A stretch of DNA of 64,000 bases, from the NCBI RefSeq assembly GCF_017309185.1, contig NZ_JAEKJZ010000004.1, positions 248,001 to 312,000 on the forward strand. The letters are read 5' to 3'. Below the pieces are notes generated by a model. The model ran no database searches. It was not told where the DNA came from and saw only the letters and a program-made list of their open reading frames with translations. Within the stretch, counting starts at the first letter, position 1. Every line of letters begins with the position of its first letter. The position numbers and the translations under genes are program-made. This document shows positions 24,267 through 32,853 of this stretch, in pieces. The DNA is from Roseibium aggregatum (GTDB taxonomy: Bacteria; Pseudomonadota; Alphaproteobacteria; Rhizobiales; Stappiaceae).

Positions 24267-26927
24267 ATGAATCGCCGTGGGCTGGCACAGAAACCGTTTT
24301 TGCCGATCGGAAATACAAACGCCAGGCCCGAAAGGCCATTGGCGCAGTTGCTTATCAGCGTCGCACTGGCCGGAAGTCTCACGGGAGCGCCACTCGCCGC
24401 TGCGCAGGCCCAAGGTGCCGGTTCCAACGCGGAAAGCCTGCAAACGGTCAATTTCTCGATCCCAAGCCAGCCGCTGTCGCAGGCATTGAACGCTTTCGCC
24501 AAAGCCTCTGGCTGGCAAGTCGCCTATTCCCCCGATGCAACGAGAGGTGTCAGGTCGAATCCCGTAACCGGCCCTCTGGCGCCCGATCAGGCTCTTCGGC
24601 AGCTGTTGGCTGGAACCGGTGTGGTCGCAAACATCACCGGACCTCGCAGTGCCGCCATAATAACCGGCGCGCAAAGCGGCGCCATCCAGGCCGATCCGGA
24701 CACAGTTCTCCTGGAGACGGTGATTGTCGCTTCGGGTGAAGGCGAGAAGTACGACAAATACAGTGCGGCAGGATCCACCGAGTATATTTCAGCGGATCAG
24801 ATCGAGCTCTTTCGCGGCACGTCGCCGGGCGATTTCCTGAAGGGAACGGCCGGAGTTCTGGTCGGGGAGAGCCGGAACGGCGGCGCGATCGACGTCAACA
24901 TCCGCGGCATGCAGGGCCAGGGCCGCGTTCCTGTGATCATCGATGGCAGCTATCAGGAAACGACAACCTACCGCGGCTACTACGGGATAACCGGCAAGAC
25001 GTTTCTGGATCCCGATCTGATCGGAAGCGTCGAGATCGAAAAAGGTCCGAGTGCCGGCGCGGATGGCGTCGGAGCGGTAGGCGGCGTCGTGCGCATGAGC
25101 ACACTCAATCCGGCTGATATCATCACGGAAGGAAAAAACTACGGTGTGAGGCTGAAGGCCGGCGTGGTGGGCAACTCCACCTCCGCTCCCGGTTTTCCCA
25201 AGTCAACGGCCGGCAAGGGTTTCATGGTGGAGGAGGATGCGATCACGCTCGGCGCGTCCGCCGGCGGTGCCGACCAGTATGACCGTCCGGGCCTGCTCGA
25301 GTTCTTCACGGGCGACGACTTCGCCGGCAGTGCGAGTGTCGCAGGCGCCTACCAGGTCGGCGGACTTGAGGTTCTGGCGGCATTTGCCCGGCGATCGGTC
25401 GGAAACTATTACGCCGGGACAAACGGGGGGCAGCCGACCGAGGACTATGAATACCGCCGCGGCCAGGAAGTTCTGAACACCTCCAATGACAGCAAGTCCT
25501 ACCTGCTCAAGGGCATCTTGTCGTTCGGCGACGGTCACTCGGTAAAGCTCGGCTACACCCGGTACGAGAGTACCTACGGCGAGGTCATGCCGAGTACCAT
25601 GGCCGGCGTCCTTTCGATCGGCACGCTGCAGCACGATCTCGGCTATACGGCGGTGGACACCGCAACCGCCCGCTACGAATGGCAGCCGGAAGACAGCAGT
25701 CTGATCAACCTGACCGCCGATTTCTTCTATACCAATCTCTATCAGGACATGAAAACAGCTTATACGACTTACGCATTTCCAGGCTATGTAGCCGCTGTGC
25801 CAGTCGCATACATCAACAGGACCGAGCAATGGGGAGCCAATGTCTCGAACATCTCGAGTTTCACAACTCCCATCGGCGACCTGGAACTGGAATACGGCGG
25901 TATGTACCGCAAGGAAATGACCTATCCCGCTCCCGAACACTACGAACTGATCGACAGCGGTCAGGGCGTTGAAGCCTGGTCCGTCCGGGATGGATGGCGC
26001 GAGGAGTACAGCGGGTTCGCCACCGTGGAATATCTGCCGCATGACAAGGTGACCCTGCTGGGATCGTTGCGGTATACGCACAGCAAATCATTCGACAACG
26101 TTCTTCTTTACAATCTGGATGAGAACAACTCGGAAGAGAATTCCGGCTGGGCTCCGATCGTGTCCGCGAAATACGAGGTTTTTCCCGGGGTGCAGGTCTA
26201 CGCGAAATACGCCGAGGCCATTCGGATGCCGAGCCTCTATGAAGCCACCAGCGGCTGGTCGGCTTCCAACCGGCCCGAGACGGAGCTGAAGCCCGAGCAT
26301 TCCAGGACGTATGAAGTCGGCGCGAACGTCCACGTGCAAGGCTTTCTGTCAGACACCGACAATCTGGGCATGAAGCTGTCGCTTTTTGACAGCACGGTCG
26401 ACGATTACATCAGCCGCGATACGTCGGGAGGCTCCCTGGTCAACATCAGGAAAGCCTATCTCAAGGGCGTTGAGATGTCGTTCGACTACGATAGCCGTTA
26501 TGTTTTCGCGAGCGCCTCGGCGACGAGATACCTGGACACGAACTTCTGCAAATTGGATGGAGAGTGTTTCCAGTCCGGAACGAGGTATGGCTATTCAAGC
26601 CTTCATCTGCCGCCTGAGTTCAGTGCAAACATCACCGCCGGTGTGAAGCTTTTCGACGAAAAGCTGAGGCTCGGTGCGCGCATGTCCCACATCGGTTATC
26701 GCGCGGCAACCGAAACCGGACTGTTTGGCGGGGCGGTCACCGCCAGAGTGGACTGGGAGCCTTATACGGTCTTCGATCTTTTCGGCAGCTACGATGTGAA
26801 CGACCACCTCCAGATAGACTTTGCGGTCGATAACGTGACTGACGAATACTACATGGATGCTCTGTCGGTCTCTCCCATTGCATCGCCCGGACGAACCGCG
26901 CGTCTGAATCTGACGGCGAAATTCTGA
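24267..26927 (+). CDS. TonB-dependent outer-membrane receptor with STN signalling domain
   Basis: This 886-residue transducer-type receptor has a signal peptide (about residues 1-48), then the STN domain (NFSIPSQPLSQALNAFAKAS to TGTGVVANI) that contacts FecR. A TonB-box-like segment (LLETVIVAS), the plug (NVRGMQGQ-type NIRGMQGQGRVPVIIDG) and a beta-barrel ending RTARLNLTAKF, with the terminal Phe required for outer-membrane insertion, follow. The barrel segment YAEAIRMPSLYE followed by ETELKPEHSRTYEVG recalls the FRAP/NPNL motif of haem receptors such as HasR, but is not a perfect match, so haem, haemophore or siderophore are all possible. It is the output and sensor of the FecI/FecR pair upstream. 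Confidence 0.93.
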   Translation: MNRRGLAQKPFLPIGNTNARPERPLAQLLISVALAGSLTGAPLAAAQAQGAGSNAESLQTVNFSIPSQPLSQALNAFAKASGWQVAYSPDATRGVRSNPVTGPLAPDQALRQLLAGTGVVANITGPRSAAIITGAQSGAIQADPDTVLLETVIVASGEGEKYDKYSAAGSTEYISADQIELFRGTSPGDFLKGTAGVLVGESRNGGAIDVNIRGMQGQGRVPVIIDGSYQETTTYRGYYGITGKTFLDPDLIGSVEIEKGPSAGADGVGAVGGVVRMSTLNPADIITEGKNYGVRLKAGVVGNSTSAPGFPKSTAGKGFMVEEDAITLGASAGGADQYDRPGLLEFFTGDDFAGSASVAGAYQVGGLEVLAAFARRSVGNYYAGTNGGQPTEDYEYRRGQEVLNTSNDSKSYLLKGILSFGDGHSVKLGYTRYESTYGEVMPSTMAGVLSIGTLQHDLGYTAVDTATARYEWQPEDSSLINLTADFFYTNLYQDMKTAYTTYAFPGYVAAVPVAYINRTEQWGANVSNISSFTTPIGDLELEYGGMYRKEMTYPAPEHYELIDSGQGVEAWSVRDGWREEYSGFATVEYLPHDKVTLLGSLRYTHSKSFDNVLLYNLDENNSEENSGWAPIVSAKYEVFPGVQVYAKYAEAIRMPSLYEATSGWSASNRPETELKPEHSRTYEVGANVHVQGFLSDTDNLGMKLSLFDSTVDDYISRDTSGGSLVNIRKAYLKGVEMSFDYDSRYVFASASATRYLDTNFCKLDGECFQSGTRYGYSSLHLPPEFSANITAGVKLFDEKLRLGARMSHIGYRAATETGLFGGAVTARVDWEPYTVFDLFGSYDVNDHLQIDFAVDNVTDEYYMDALSVSPIASPGRTARLNLTAKF

Positions 26928-27005
26928 TCCGGACGAACACATGTTCGTTCAGGCCTTCGGCGTATCGGGTTTTGAGCCTGCACGCTTCGATCATCGTGGC
27001 CATCT

Positions 27006-27062
27006 GATGCCAACCGCAACGAACCACCTGAAGCCGGGTTTCTGTTCCTTGCGGTTGGCATC
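27006..27062. repeat. Long inverted repeat between convergent genes
   Basis: Perfect 14-base arms GATGCCAACCGCAA (27006-27019) and TTGCGGTTGGCATC (27049-27062) flank a 29-base loop. The structure sits between the convergent ends of the TonB receptor and the acyl-CoA ligase. It has no T-run, so it may be a bidirectional mRNA 3'-end structure or a palindromic repeat. Confidence 0.5.
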
Positions 27063-27218
27063 CGGCAGGTGCGGGCGCGTCCCGTACCGGCGGCCGAAAC
27101 CTGATTCCCCACAGACCCTAAACGGAAACGAGGAGAACGCGTGCGGTTGCCCGGGCATCGGTTGATGATCGCGATGCACCCGCAAAGTCACGCAGCCGAT
27201 GGGAACTCGACCGTCCCC

Positions 27219-28853
27219 TCAAAGCGCCTTTGCCTGTTCTCTCAGGGCGAATTTCTGGATCTTGCCGGTGGAGGTTTTCGGCAATTCGCAGAAGACAACG
27301 GTCCTGGGGGCCTTGAAGCCGGCCAGGTGCTGGCGGCAATAGGCGATCAGATCGTCCTCGCTCGCTGCTGATCCCGGTCTCACTTCCACAAAGGCGCAGG
27401 GCGTTTCGCCCCATTTCTCGTCCGGCCGGGCGACAACGGCGGCGGCCTGGACATCCGGGTGCTTGTAGAGAACTTCTTCCACCTCGATCGAGGAGATGTT
27501 TTCCCCGCCGGAAATGATGATGTCCTTGGAGCGGTCCTTGAGCTGGATGTAGCCGTCGGGATGCTGGACGCCGAGGTCGCCGGAATGGAACCAGCCGCCC
27601 CTGAAGGCGGCTTCCGTCGCGTCCGGGTTCTTCAGATAGCCTTTCATCACCACATTGCCGCGGAACATGACTTCGCCGAGGGTCTGGCCGTCGGCAGGCA
27701 CGGGTTCGAGCGTGGTGGGATCGAGCACGCTCAGGCCTTCCAGCGCGACATAGCGAACACCCTGCCGGGCCTTTTTCTGAGCCTGCTGATCAAGCGGGAG
27801 ATCGTCCCATTCCGATTTCCAGTCGTTGACGACCGCTGGGCCGTAGACTTCCGTCAGCCCGTAGAGGTGCGTGACGTTGAAGCCGGCGGTCTTCATGGCG
27901 GCCAGCACGCTTTCGGGCGGTGGCGCGGCGGCGGTGAAGAACTCGACCGGCTGTTCAAGCGCGCGTTTCTGGTCGTCGCCGGCATTCAGAAGCGTCGACA
28001 TGATGATCGGCGCGCCGCACAGATGGGATACCTTTTCGTCGGCGATCAGATCCCACATCGGTTTCGGCCGCACCCAGCGCAGACAGACATGGGTTCCGGC
28101 CACGATCGACAGCGACCAGGGAAAGCACCAGCCGTTGCAGTGGAACATCGGCAGGGTCCAGAGATAGACCGGATGTTTCGCCATCGACGCGGTGATCACA
28201 TTGGCCTGGGCGAGAAGATAGGCGCCCCGGTGGTGATAGACCACGCCCTTGGGATTGCCCGTCGTTCCTGAGGTGTAATTGAGCGTGATCGCGTCCCATT
28301 CGTCGGCGGGAAGCGACCATTGGAAGTCCGGGTCTCCCGATTGTACGAAGTCTTCGTAGTCGTGTGCGCCGAGACGTTCTCCGGTTTGCGGAAATTCCGG
28401 GTCGGAGTAATCGATGACGATGGGGCGCACGCTGGCCAGCGCAAGCGCTTCCTTGACGACCGGGGCGTATTCCCGATCCGTGATCAGGACCTTGCTTTCG
28501 GCGTGGTCGAGCTGAAACGCGATGATTGCCGCATCGAGCCGCGTGTTCATCGAATGGAGCACCGCCTTTGCCATCGGGACCCCGTAGTGGGCCTCGAGCA
28601 TCGGCGGCACGTTGGAAAGCATCACGCTGACCGTATCGTTCCTGCCGATACCGAGGGCGGTCAGCGCCGAGGCCAGCTGGCGGCTGCGCTTATAGAAGGT
28701 GCGGTAGTCGGTGCGCTGACTGCCATGAACGATGGCTGTCCGGTCGGGAAACACATCGGCCGCACGCGCCAGAAAGCTGAGCGGGCTCAGCGGCGCGTAG
28801 TTGGCGGTCGTCTTGTCCAGACCCTGAAGATAGGGGCTCACCTTCGCGTCCAT
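27219..28853 (-). CDS. Acyl-CoA synthetase (AMP-forming), DmdB-like
   Basis: This 544-residue enzyme of the ANL superfamily activates a carboxylic acid to its CoA thioester through an acyl-adenylate. Key motifs are the P-loop YTSGTTGNPKGVVYHH, the adenylate-binding YGLTEVYGPAV, GWFHSGDLGVQHPDG and the C-terminal catalytic lysine in LPKTSTGKIQKFALRE. The sequence style matches medium-chain ligases including the methylmercaptopropionate ligase DmdB of marine alphaproteobacteria, although substrate preference cannot be read reliably. The start behind GGGAGG was chosen over upstream in-frame codons. It lies 77 bases downstream of the TSUP gene on the same strand. Confidence 0.9.
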   Translation of the reverse strand: MDAKVSPYLQGLDKTTANYAPLSPLSFLARAADVFPDRTAIVHGSQRTDYRTFYKRSRQLASALTALGIGRNDTVSVMLSNVPPMLEAHYGVPMAKAVLHSMNTRLDAAIIAFQLDHAESKVLITDREYAPVVKEALALASVRPIVIDYSDPEFPQTGERLGAHDYEDFVQSGDPDFQWSLPADEWDAITLNYTSGTTGNPKGVVYHHRGAYLLAQANVITASMAKHPVYLWTLPMFHCNGWCFPWSLSIVAGTHVCLRWVRPKPMWDLIADEKVSHLCGAPIIMSTLLNAGDDQKRALEQPVEFFTAAAPPPESVLAAMKTAGFNVTHLYGLTEVYGPAVVNDWKSEWDDLPLDQQAQKKARQGVRYVALEGLSVLDPTTLEPVPADGQTLGEVMFRGNVVMKGYLKNPDATEAAFRGGWFHSGDLGVQHPDGYIQLKDRSKDIIISGGENISSIEVEEVLYKHPDVQAAAVVARPDEKWGETPCAFVEVRPGSAASEDDLIAYCRQHLAGFKAPRTVVFCELPKTSTGKIQKFALREQAKAL

Positions 28854-28930
28854 GCGCATCCTCCCTGAAATGTTTTGGAACATGAAAACCGGAAACGCGC
28901 GGGCACGCAATCCGCATTTGGCGCGTCCGC

Positions 28931-29695
28931 TTAAGCCAAAAGGTGTAGCAGCCCGTCATAGGTCAGTTTCGCGCCGATCAGACCCATGAAAATATAGGTG
29001 AGCGTGTAGAAGGTTTCCGGCTTGATGATGCGCACCAGATAGACCCCGGACAGAGTGGCGACCAGGGCCACCGGAAACAGGGCGACCGAAGTGGCGAGAT
29101 TTGTGGGGGCGAACTGGCCGAGCAGAAAGTACGGCACCAGTTTGACCGCGTTGACGGAGGCAAAGAAGATTACCGCGGTGCCGACAAAGAGTGTCGGGGC
29201 AAGGCGCAGGGGCAGGGCATACATCTGAAAGGGTGGTCCGCCCGTGTGGCTGATGAAACTGGTGAAACCCGCGATAGCGCCCCAGAAGGTGCCTTTCGCC
29301 CGGTTGTGACCCGCGGCATGGGCCTGTTTGCGGCGCTTTAAGATATAGTCGATGACGAAAGCGATCGCCGTCAGACCGACCAGCAGGGTGACGAAATCGT
29401 CGTCGACATGCGCCGCTGCGGCCCAGCCGATGCCGATGCCGATCAGCGCGGCGGGAAGCAGGATGGACAGGGTTTTCCAGTCGGCCCGGCCCTTGTAGGC
29501 CAGGAGCGCGACCACATCCATCACGATCAGGATGGGCAGCATGATGCCTGCGGCCTGAAGAGGCGGCACGACCAGAGACATGAGCGGTACGCCGAGCATG
29601 GCCAGAGTGCCGCCGAAGCCGCCCTTGGACAGGCCGACCAGAAACACGGACGGTATGGCGGCCATGTAGAACCAGGGATCGATAATCGGAAGCAT
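28931..29695 (-). CDS. TSUP (TauE/SafE) family membrane transporter
   Basis: This 254-residue inner-membrane protein of the TauE/SafE (TSUP) family exports sulfite, sulfoacetate or related organic anions in characterised members. The two-fold repeat signature is visible as FLVGLSKGGFGGTLAMLGVPL and AGFTSFISHTGGPPFQMYALP. About eight hydrophobic segments are present. The preferred start is the ATG before LPIIDPWFYMAA; a TTG 42 bases upstream is in frame. It diverges from prpE. Confidence 0.9.
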   Translation of the reverse strand: MLPIIDPWFYMAAIPSVFLVGLSKGGFGGTLAMLGVPLMSLVVPPLQAAGIMLPILIVMDVVALLAYKGRADWKTLSILLPAALIGIGIGWAAAAHVDDDFVTLLVGLTAIAFVIDYILKRRKQAHAAGHNRAKGTFWGAIAGFTSFISHTGGPPFQMYALPLRLAPTLFVGTAVIFFASVNAVKLVPYFLLGQFAPTNLATSVALFPVALVATLSGVYLVRIIKPETFYTLTYIFMGLIGAKLTYDGLLHLLA

Positions 29696-29866
29696 GCGCT
29701 GTAAGGCCGGTCGGAACAGGTGGGGCGAGACCGGCAAACAAGCATGCCGGAGGGATTACGTAAAGTCCCGACCACCTAATTGCCTATGCGGCAAGACTTG
29801 CAATTTCGTTAGGTCCTGCAACATTCTGTGCTCAAAGTGCCGAAGTGGCTGTTGGGAGGATACAAC

Positions 29867-31774
29867 ATGGCGAGCCGGTATCACGATGTCTATCAGACCT
29901 GGAAGGACGATCCTTTAGGATTCTGGAAGGCGGCCGCATCCGAAATCGATTGGGTCTCGTCGACGGACAAGGTTTTCGATCCGGACATGGGCCAGTACGG
30001 CCGATGGTTCCCCGATTGGGAATGCAACACCTGCTACAACTGCCTGGACCGTCATGTGGAGCGCGGCCGGCCCGGCCAGCCGGCGCTGATCTACGACAGC
30101 CCGATCACCGGCAAGAAAGCCAGTTATACCTACGCGGAGCTTCTCGAGGAGGTCGAGGCCTTCGCCGCCGTGCTGTCCGACAAGGGGCTGCAGAAGGGCG
30201 ACCGGGCCATCGTCTACATGCCGATGATCCCGCAGGCGATTATGGCCATGCTCGCCTGCGCGCGCCTCGGGGTGATTCACTCCGTGGTCTTCGGTGGATT
30301 TGCCGCCAACGAGCTGGCCACCCGGATCGACGACGCCACGCCGAAGGCGATCATTGCCGCGTCCTGCGGGATCGAGCCGGGCCGGGTCATCGCGTACAAG
30401 CCGATGATCGACGGGGCCATCGAACTGGCGAACCACAAGCCGGACTGCTGTCTCATCTTTCAGCGGGAAGAGCAGGCGGCCGAGCTGATCGACGGCCGGG
30501 ACTTCGACGCCGGCCGGCTTCAGGACGACGCGAAATCCGCCGGCCGAACCATCGCGCCGGTCGCGGTGAAGGCGACTGATCCGCTGTACATCCTCTATAC
30601 GTCCGGGACCACCGGCCAGCCCAAGGGCGTGGTCCGCGACAATGGCGGCCATATGGTCGCCCTCAAGTGGTCGATGACAAACCTTTACGACGTTCAGCCG
30701 GGCGAGGTCTTCTGGGCGGCCTCGGATGTCGGCTGGGTGGTCGGACATTCCTACATCTGCTACGCGCCGCTTCTGCACGGCTGCACGACCGTCGTCTTCG
30801 AGGGCAAGCCGATCGGCACGCCCGACGCGGGTGTCTTCTGGCGGGTGATTTCGGAGCATAACGTCGCGTCGCTGTTCACGGCCCCGACCGCCTTCCGGGC
30901 GATCCGCAAGGAGGACCCGAACGGCGAGCTGATCAAGAAATACGACCTGTCGCAATACCGCTCACTTTTCCTGGCGGGCGAGCGGGCGGATCCGGAGACC
31001 GTGAACTGGGCCATCGACCAGCTTCAGGTGCCGGTGATCGACCACTGGTGGCAGACCGAATCCGGCTGGTGCATGGTCGGCAATCCGCTCGGCCTCGGTC
31101 AGTTGCCGGTCAAACCGGGCTCGCCGACAGTTCCCATGCCCGGTTACGACGTCCAGGTTCTGGACGATGCGGGCCATCCGCTGGAGGCCAACGCGCTGGG
31201 CAACATCGTGGTGAGACTGCCCCTGCCGCCGGGGGCTCTGCCGACGCTTTGGAACGCGGACAAGCGCTTCTTCGATGCCTATCTCGCCGAGTTTCCCGGC
31301 TATTACAAGACTGCGGATGCCGGCATCATCGACGACGACGGTTATCTGTCGATCATGGCGCGCACCGACGACATCATCAATGTCGCCGGGCACAGGTTGT
31401 CAACCGGGGGCATGGAGGAAGTCCTTGCGACCCACCCGGATGTCGCCGAATGCGCGGTGATCGGCATCGCCGACCCGCTGAAAGGCCAGTTGCCCTGTGG
31501 TTTCGTGGTGCTGAAGGCCGGCGTGGAACGCTCGCACGACGAGATCGAGAAGGAACTGGTCAAGCTGGTTCGAGACAAGATCGGTCCGGTTGCCGCGTTC
31601 AAGATCGCGATCACCGTGGACCGGTTGCCGAAAACCCGGTCCGGCAAGATCCTGCGTGGCACCATGCGTCAGATTGCCGACGGCGAAAGCTACAGGATGC
31701 CGGCAACGATCGACGATCCGGCGATCCTGGATGAAATCAGCGACGCCTTGAAAGATCACGGGATTTCCGTCTGA
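29867..31774 (+). CDS. prpE: Propionyl-CoA synthetase
   Basis: This 635-residue member of the acetyl-/propionyl-CoA synthetase group activates propionate, and in some marine bacteria acrylate, to the CoA thioester. The N-terminal YHDVYQTWKDDPLGFW and DKVFDPDMGQYGRWFPDWECNTCYN are typical of PrpE. The ANL motifs are YTSGTTGQPKGVVRDNGGH, WWQTESGWCM and the C-terminal acylation-regulated lysine in LPKTRSGKILRGTMR. GGGAGG lies eight bases before the ATG. It diverges from the TSUP gene, and an SDR gene follows in the same direction. Confidence 0.95.
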   Translation: MASRYHDVYQTWKDDPLGFWKAAASEIDWVSSTDKVFDPDMGQYGRWFPDWECNTCYNCLDRHVERGRPGQPALIYDSPITGKKASYTYAELLEEVEAFAAVLSDKGLQKGDRAIVYMPMIPQAIMAMLACARLGVIHSVVFGGFAANELATRIDDATPKAIIAASCGIEPGRVIAYKPMIDGAIELANHKPDCCLIFQREEQAAELIDGRDFDAGRLQDDAKSAGRTIAPVAVKATDPLYILYTSGTTGQPKGVVRDNGGHMVALKWSMTNLYDVQPGEVFWAASDVGWVVGHSYICYAPLLHGCTTVVFEGKPIGTPDAGVFWRVISEHNVASLFTAPTAFRAIRKEDPNGELIKKYDLSQYRSLFLAGERADPETVNWAIDQLQVPVIDHWWQTESGWCMVGNPLGLGQLPVKPGSPTVPMPGYDVQVLDDAGHPLEANALGNIVVRLPLPPGALPTLWNADKRFFDAYLAEFPGYYKTADAGIIDDDGYLSIMARTDDIINVAGHRLSTGGMEEVLATHPDVAECAVIGIADPLKGQLPCGFVVLKAGVERSHDEIEKELVKLVRDKIGPVAAFKIAITVDRLPKTRSGKILRGTMRQIADGESYRMPATIDDPAILDEISDALKDHGISV

Positions 31775-31911
31775 TCCTCTCACGTGACGCTGCTGGAGCC
31801 GCAGAACGGCCATCGACAGCGATGCATTTCGGACTTAATGTCGGGCCGCCGCGGAGCGGCCCGCGCGGTTTGCGCGGCACATGAATACTACAAACAGCCG
31901 TGAGGTTTTCC

Positions 31912-32700
31912 GTGTCTTTGGAGAATAAGGTCGCCGTCGTTACCGGCGCAGCCCGTGGCATCGGCTTTGCCGTTGCCAAGCGTTTTGTCATGGACGGTGC
32001 CAAGGTCGTCATCGCGGATGTGGACGACAGTGCCGGAGAGGCCGCCGTCGAGGATCTCAAGGCGCTTGGCGAAGCCATGTTCATTCACTGCAATGTCGCC
32101 GAGCGCCTCAATGTCCGTAATCTCGTTGCCGAAACCCTGAATGCCTATGGGGATATCGACGTTCTCGTCAACAACGCGGGTATCGTCGTCGGAGCGGATT
32201 TTCTCGATCTGGAAGAAGAGGACTTCGACAGGGTGCTGTCGATCAATCTGAAGGGCGCGTTCCTGTGTTCCCAGGCGGTTGCCCGCCACATGGTCGAGAA
32301 AGTCGAAAACGGCGGCGATCCCGGCTGCATCGTCAACATGTCGTCGATCAACTCGACGGTCGCGATCCCGAATCAGCTGCCCTATTGCGTTTCGAAGGGC
32401 GGCATGAACCAGCTCACCAAGACAACGGCCCTGGCACTCGCGAAATACGGCATCCGGGTCAATGCGATCGGACCGGGCTCCATCATGACCGAAATGCTCG
32501 CCTCGGTGAACAGCGATCCGGCGGCGAAGAAGCGGGTCATGGCGCGTACGCCGATGCTGCGGATCGGCGAGCCTTCCGAGATCGCCGGCGTGGCCGCGTT
32601 CCTCGCGTCCGCCGATGCGGGCTATGTGACCGGGCAGGTGATTTATGCCGATGGCGGCCGCCTGCCGTTGAACTATACGGTCGAAGTCCCCGAGGACTGA
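31912..32700 (+). CDS. SDR family oxidoreductase
   Basis: This 262-residue classical short-chain dehydrogenase/reductase shows the NAD(P)-binding TGAARGIGFAVAKRF, DIDVLVNNAGI, the catalytic Ser (NMSSINSTV) and the YxxxK pair in YCVSKGGMN. The C-terminal GPGSIMTEMLASV and YADGGRLPLNYTV are typical. The start is a GTG (VSLENKVAVVTG) behind GAGG; the only other in-frame option is another GTG 12 bases upstream. The substrate is unknown. It lies 137 bases downstream of prpE. Confidence 0.9.
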   Translation: MSLENKVAVVTGAARGIGFAVAKRFVMDGAKVVIADVDDSAGEAAVEDLKALGEAMFIHCNVAERLNVRNLVAETLNAYGDIDVLVNNAGIVVGADFLDLEEEDFDRVLSINLKGAFLCSQAVARHMVEKVENGGDPGCIVNMSSINSTVAIPNQLPYCVSKGGMNQLTKTTALALAKYGIRVNAIGPGSIMTEMLASVNSDPAAKKRVMARTPMLRIGEPSEIAGVAAFLASADAGYVTGQVIYADGGRLPLNYTVEVPED

Positions 32701-32853
32701 GCACCTGCATCGACGCGACTGTCCTGAGGCGGCCGTGCCGCCTCGGGCAAGTGAGAGGCCGGGTTCGTTAGTCCGGACAGGTGCGGTGAAGCTGGGCGCA
32801 GGTCCAGAGCGGCGAAATCGAAGTTTTCTGGAACCCGGTCGTTCAGCCAGGGG

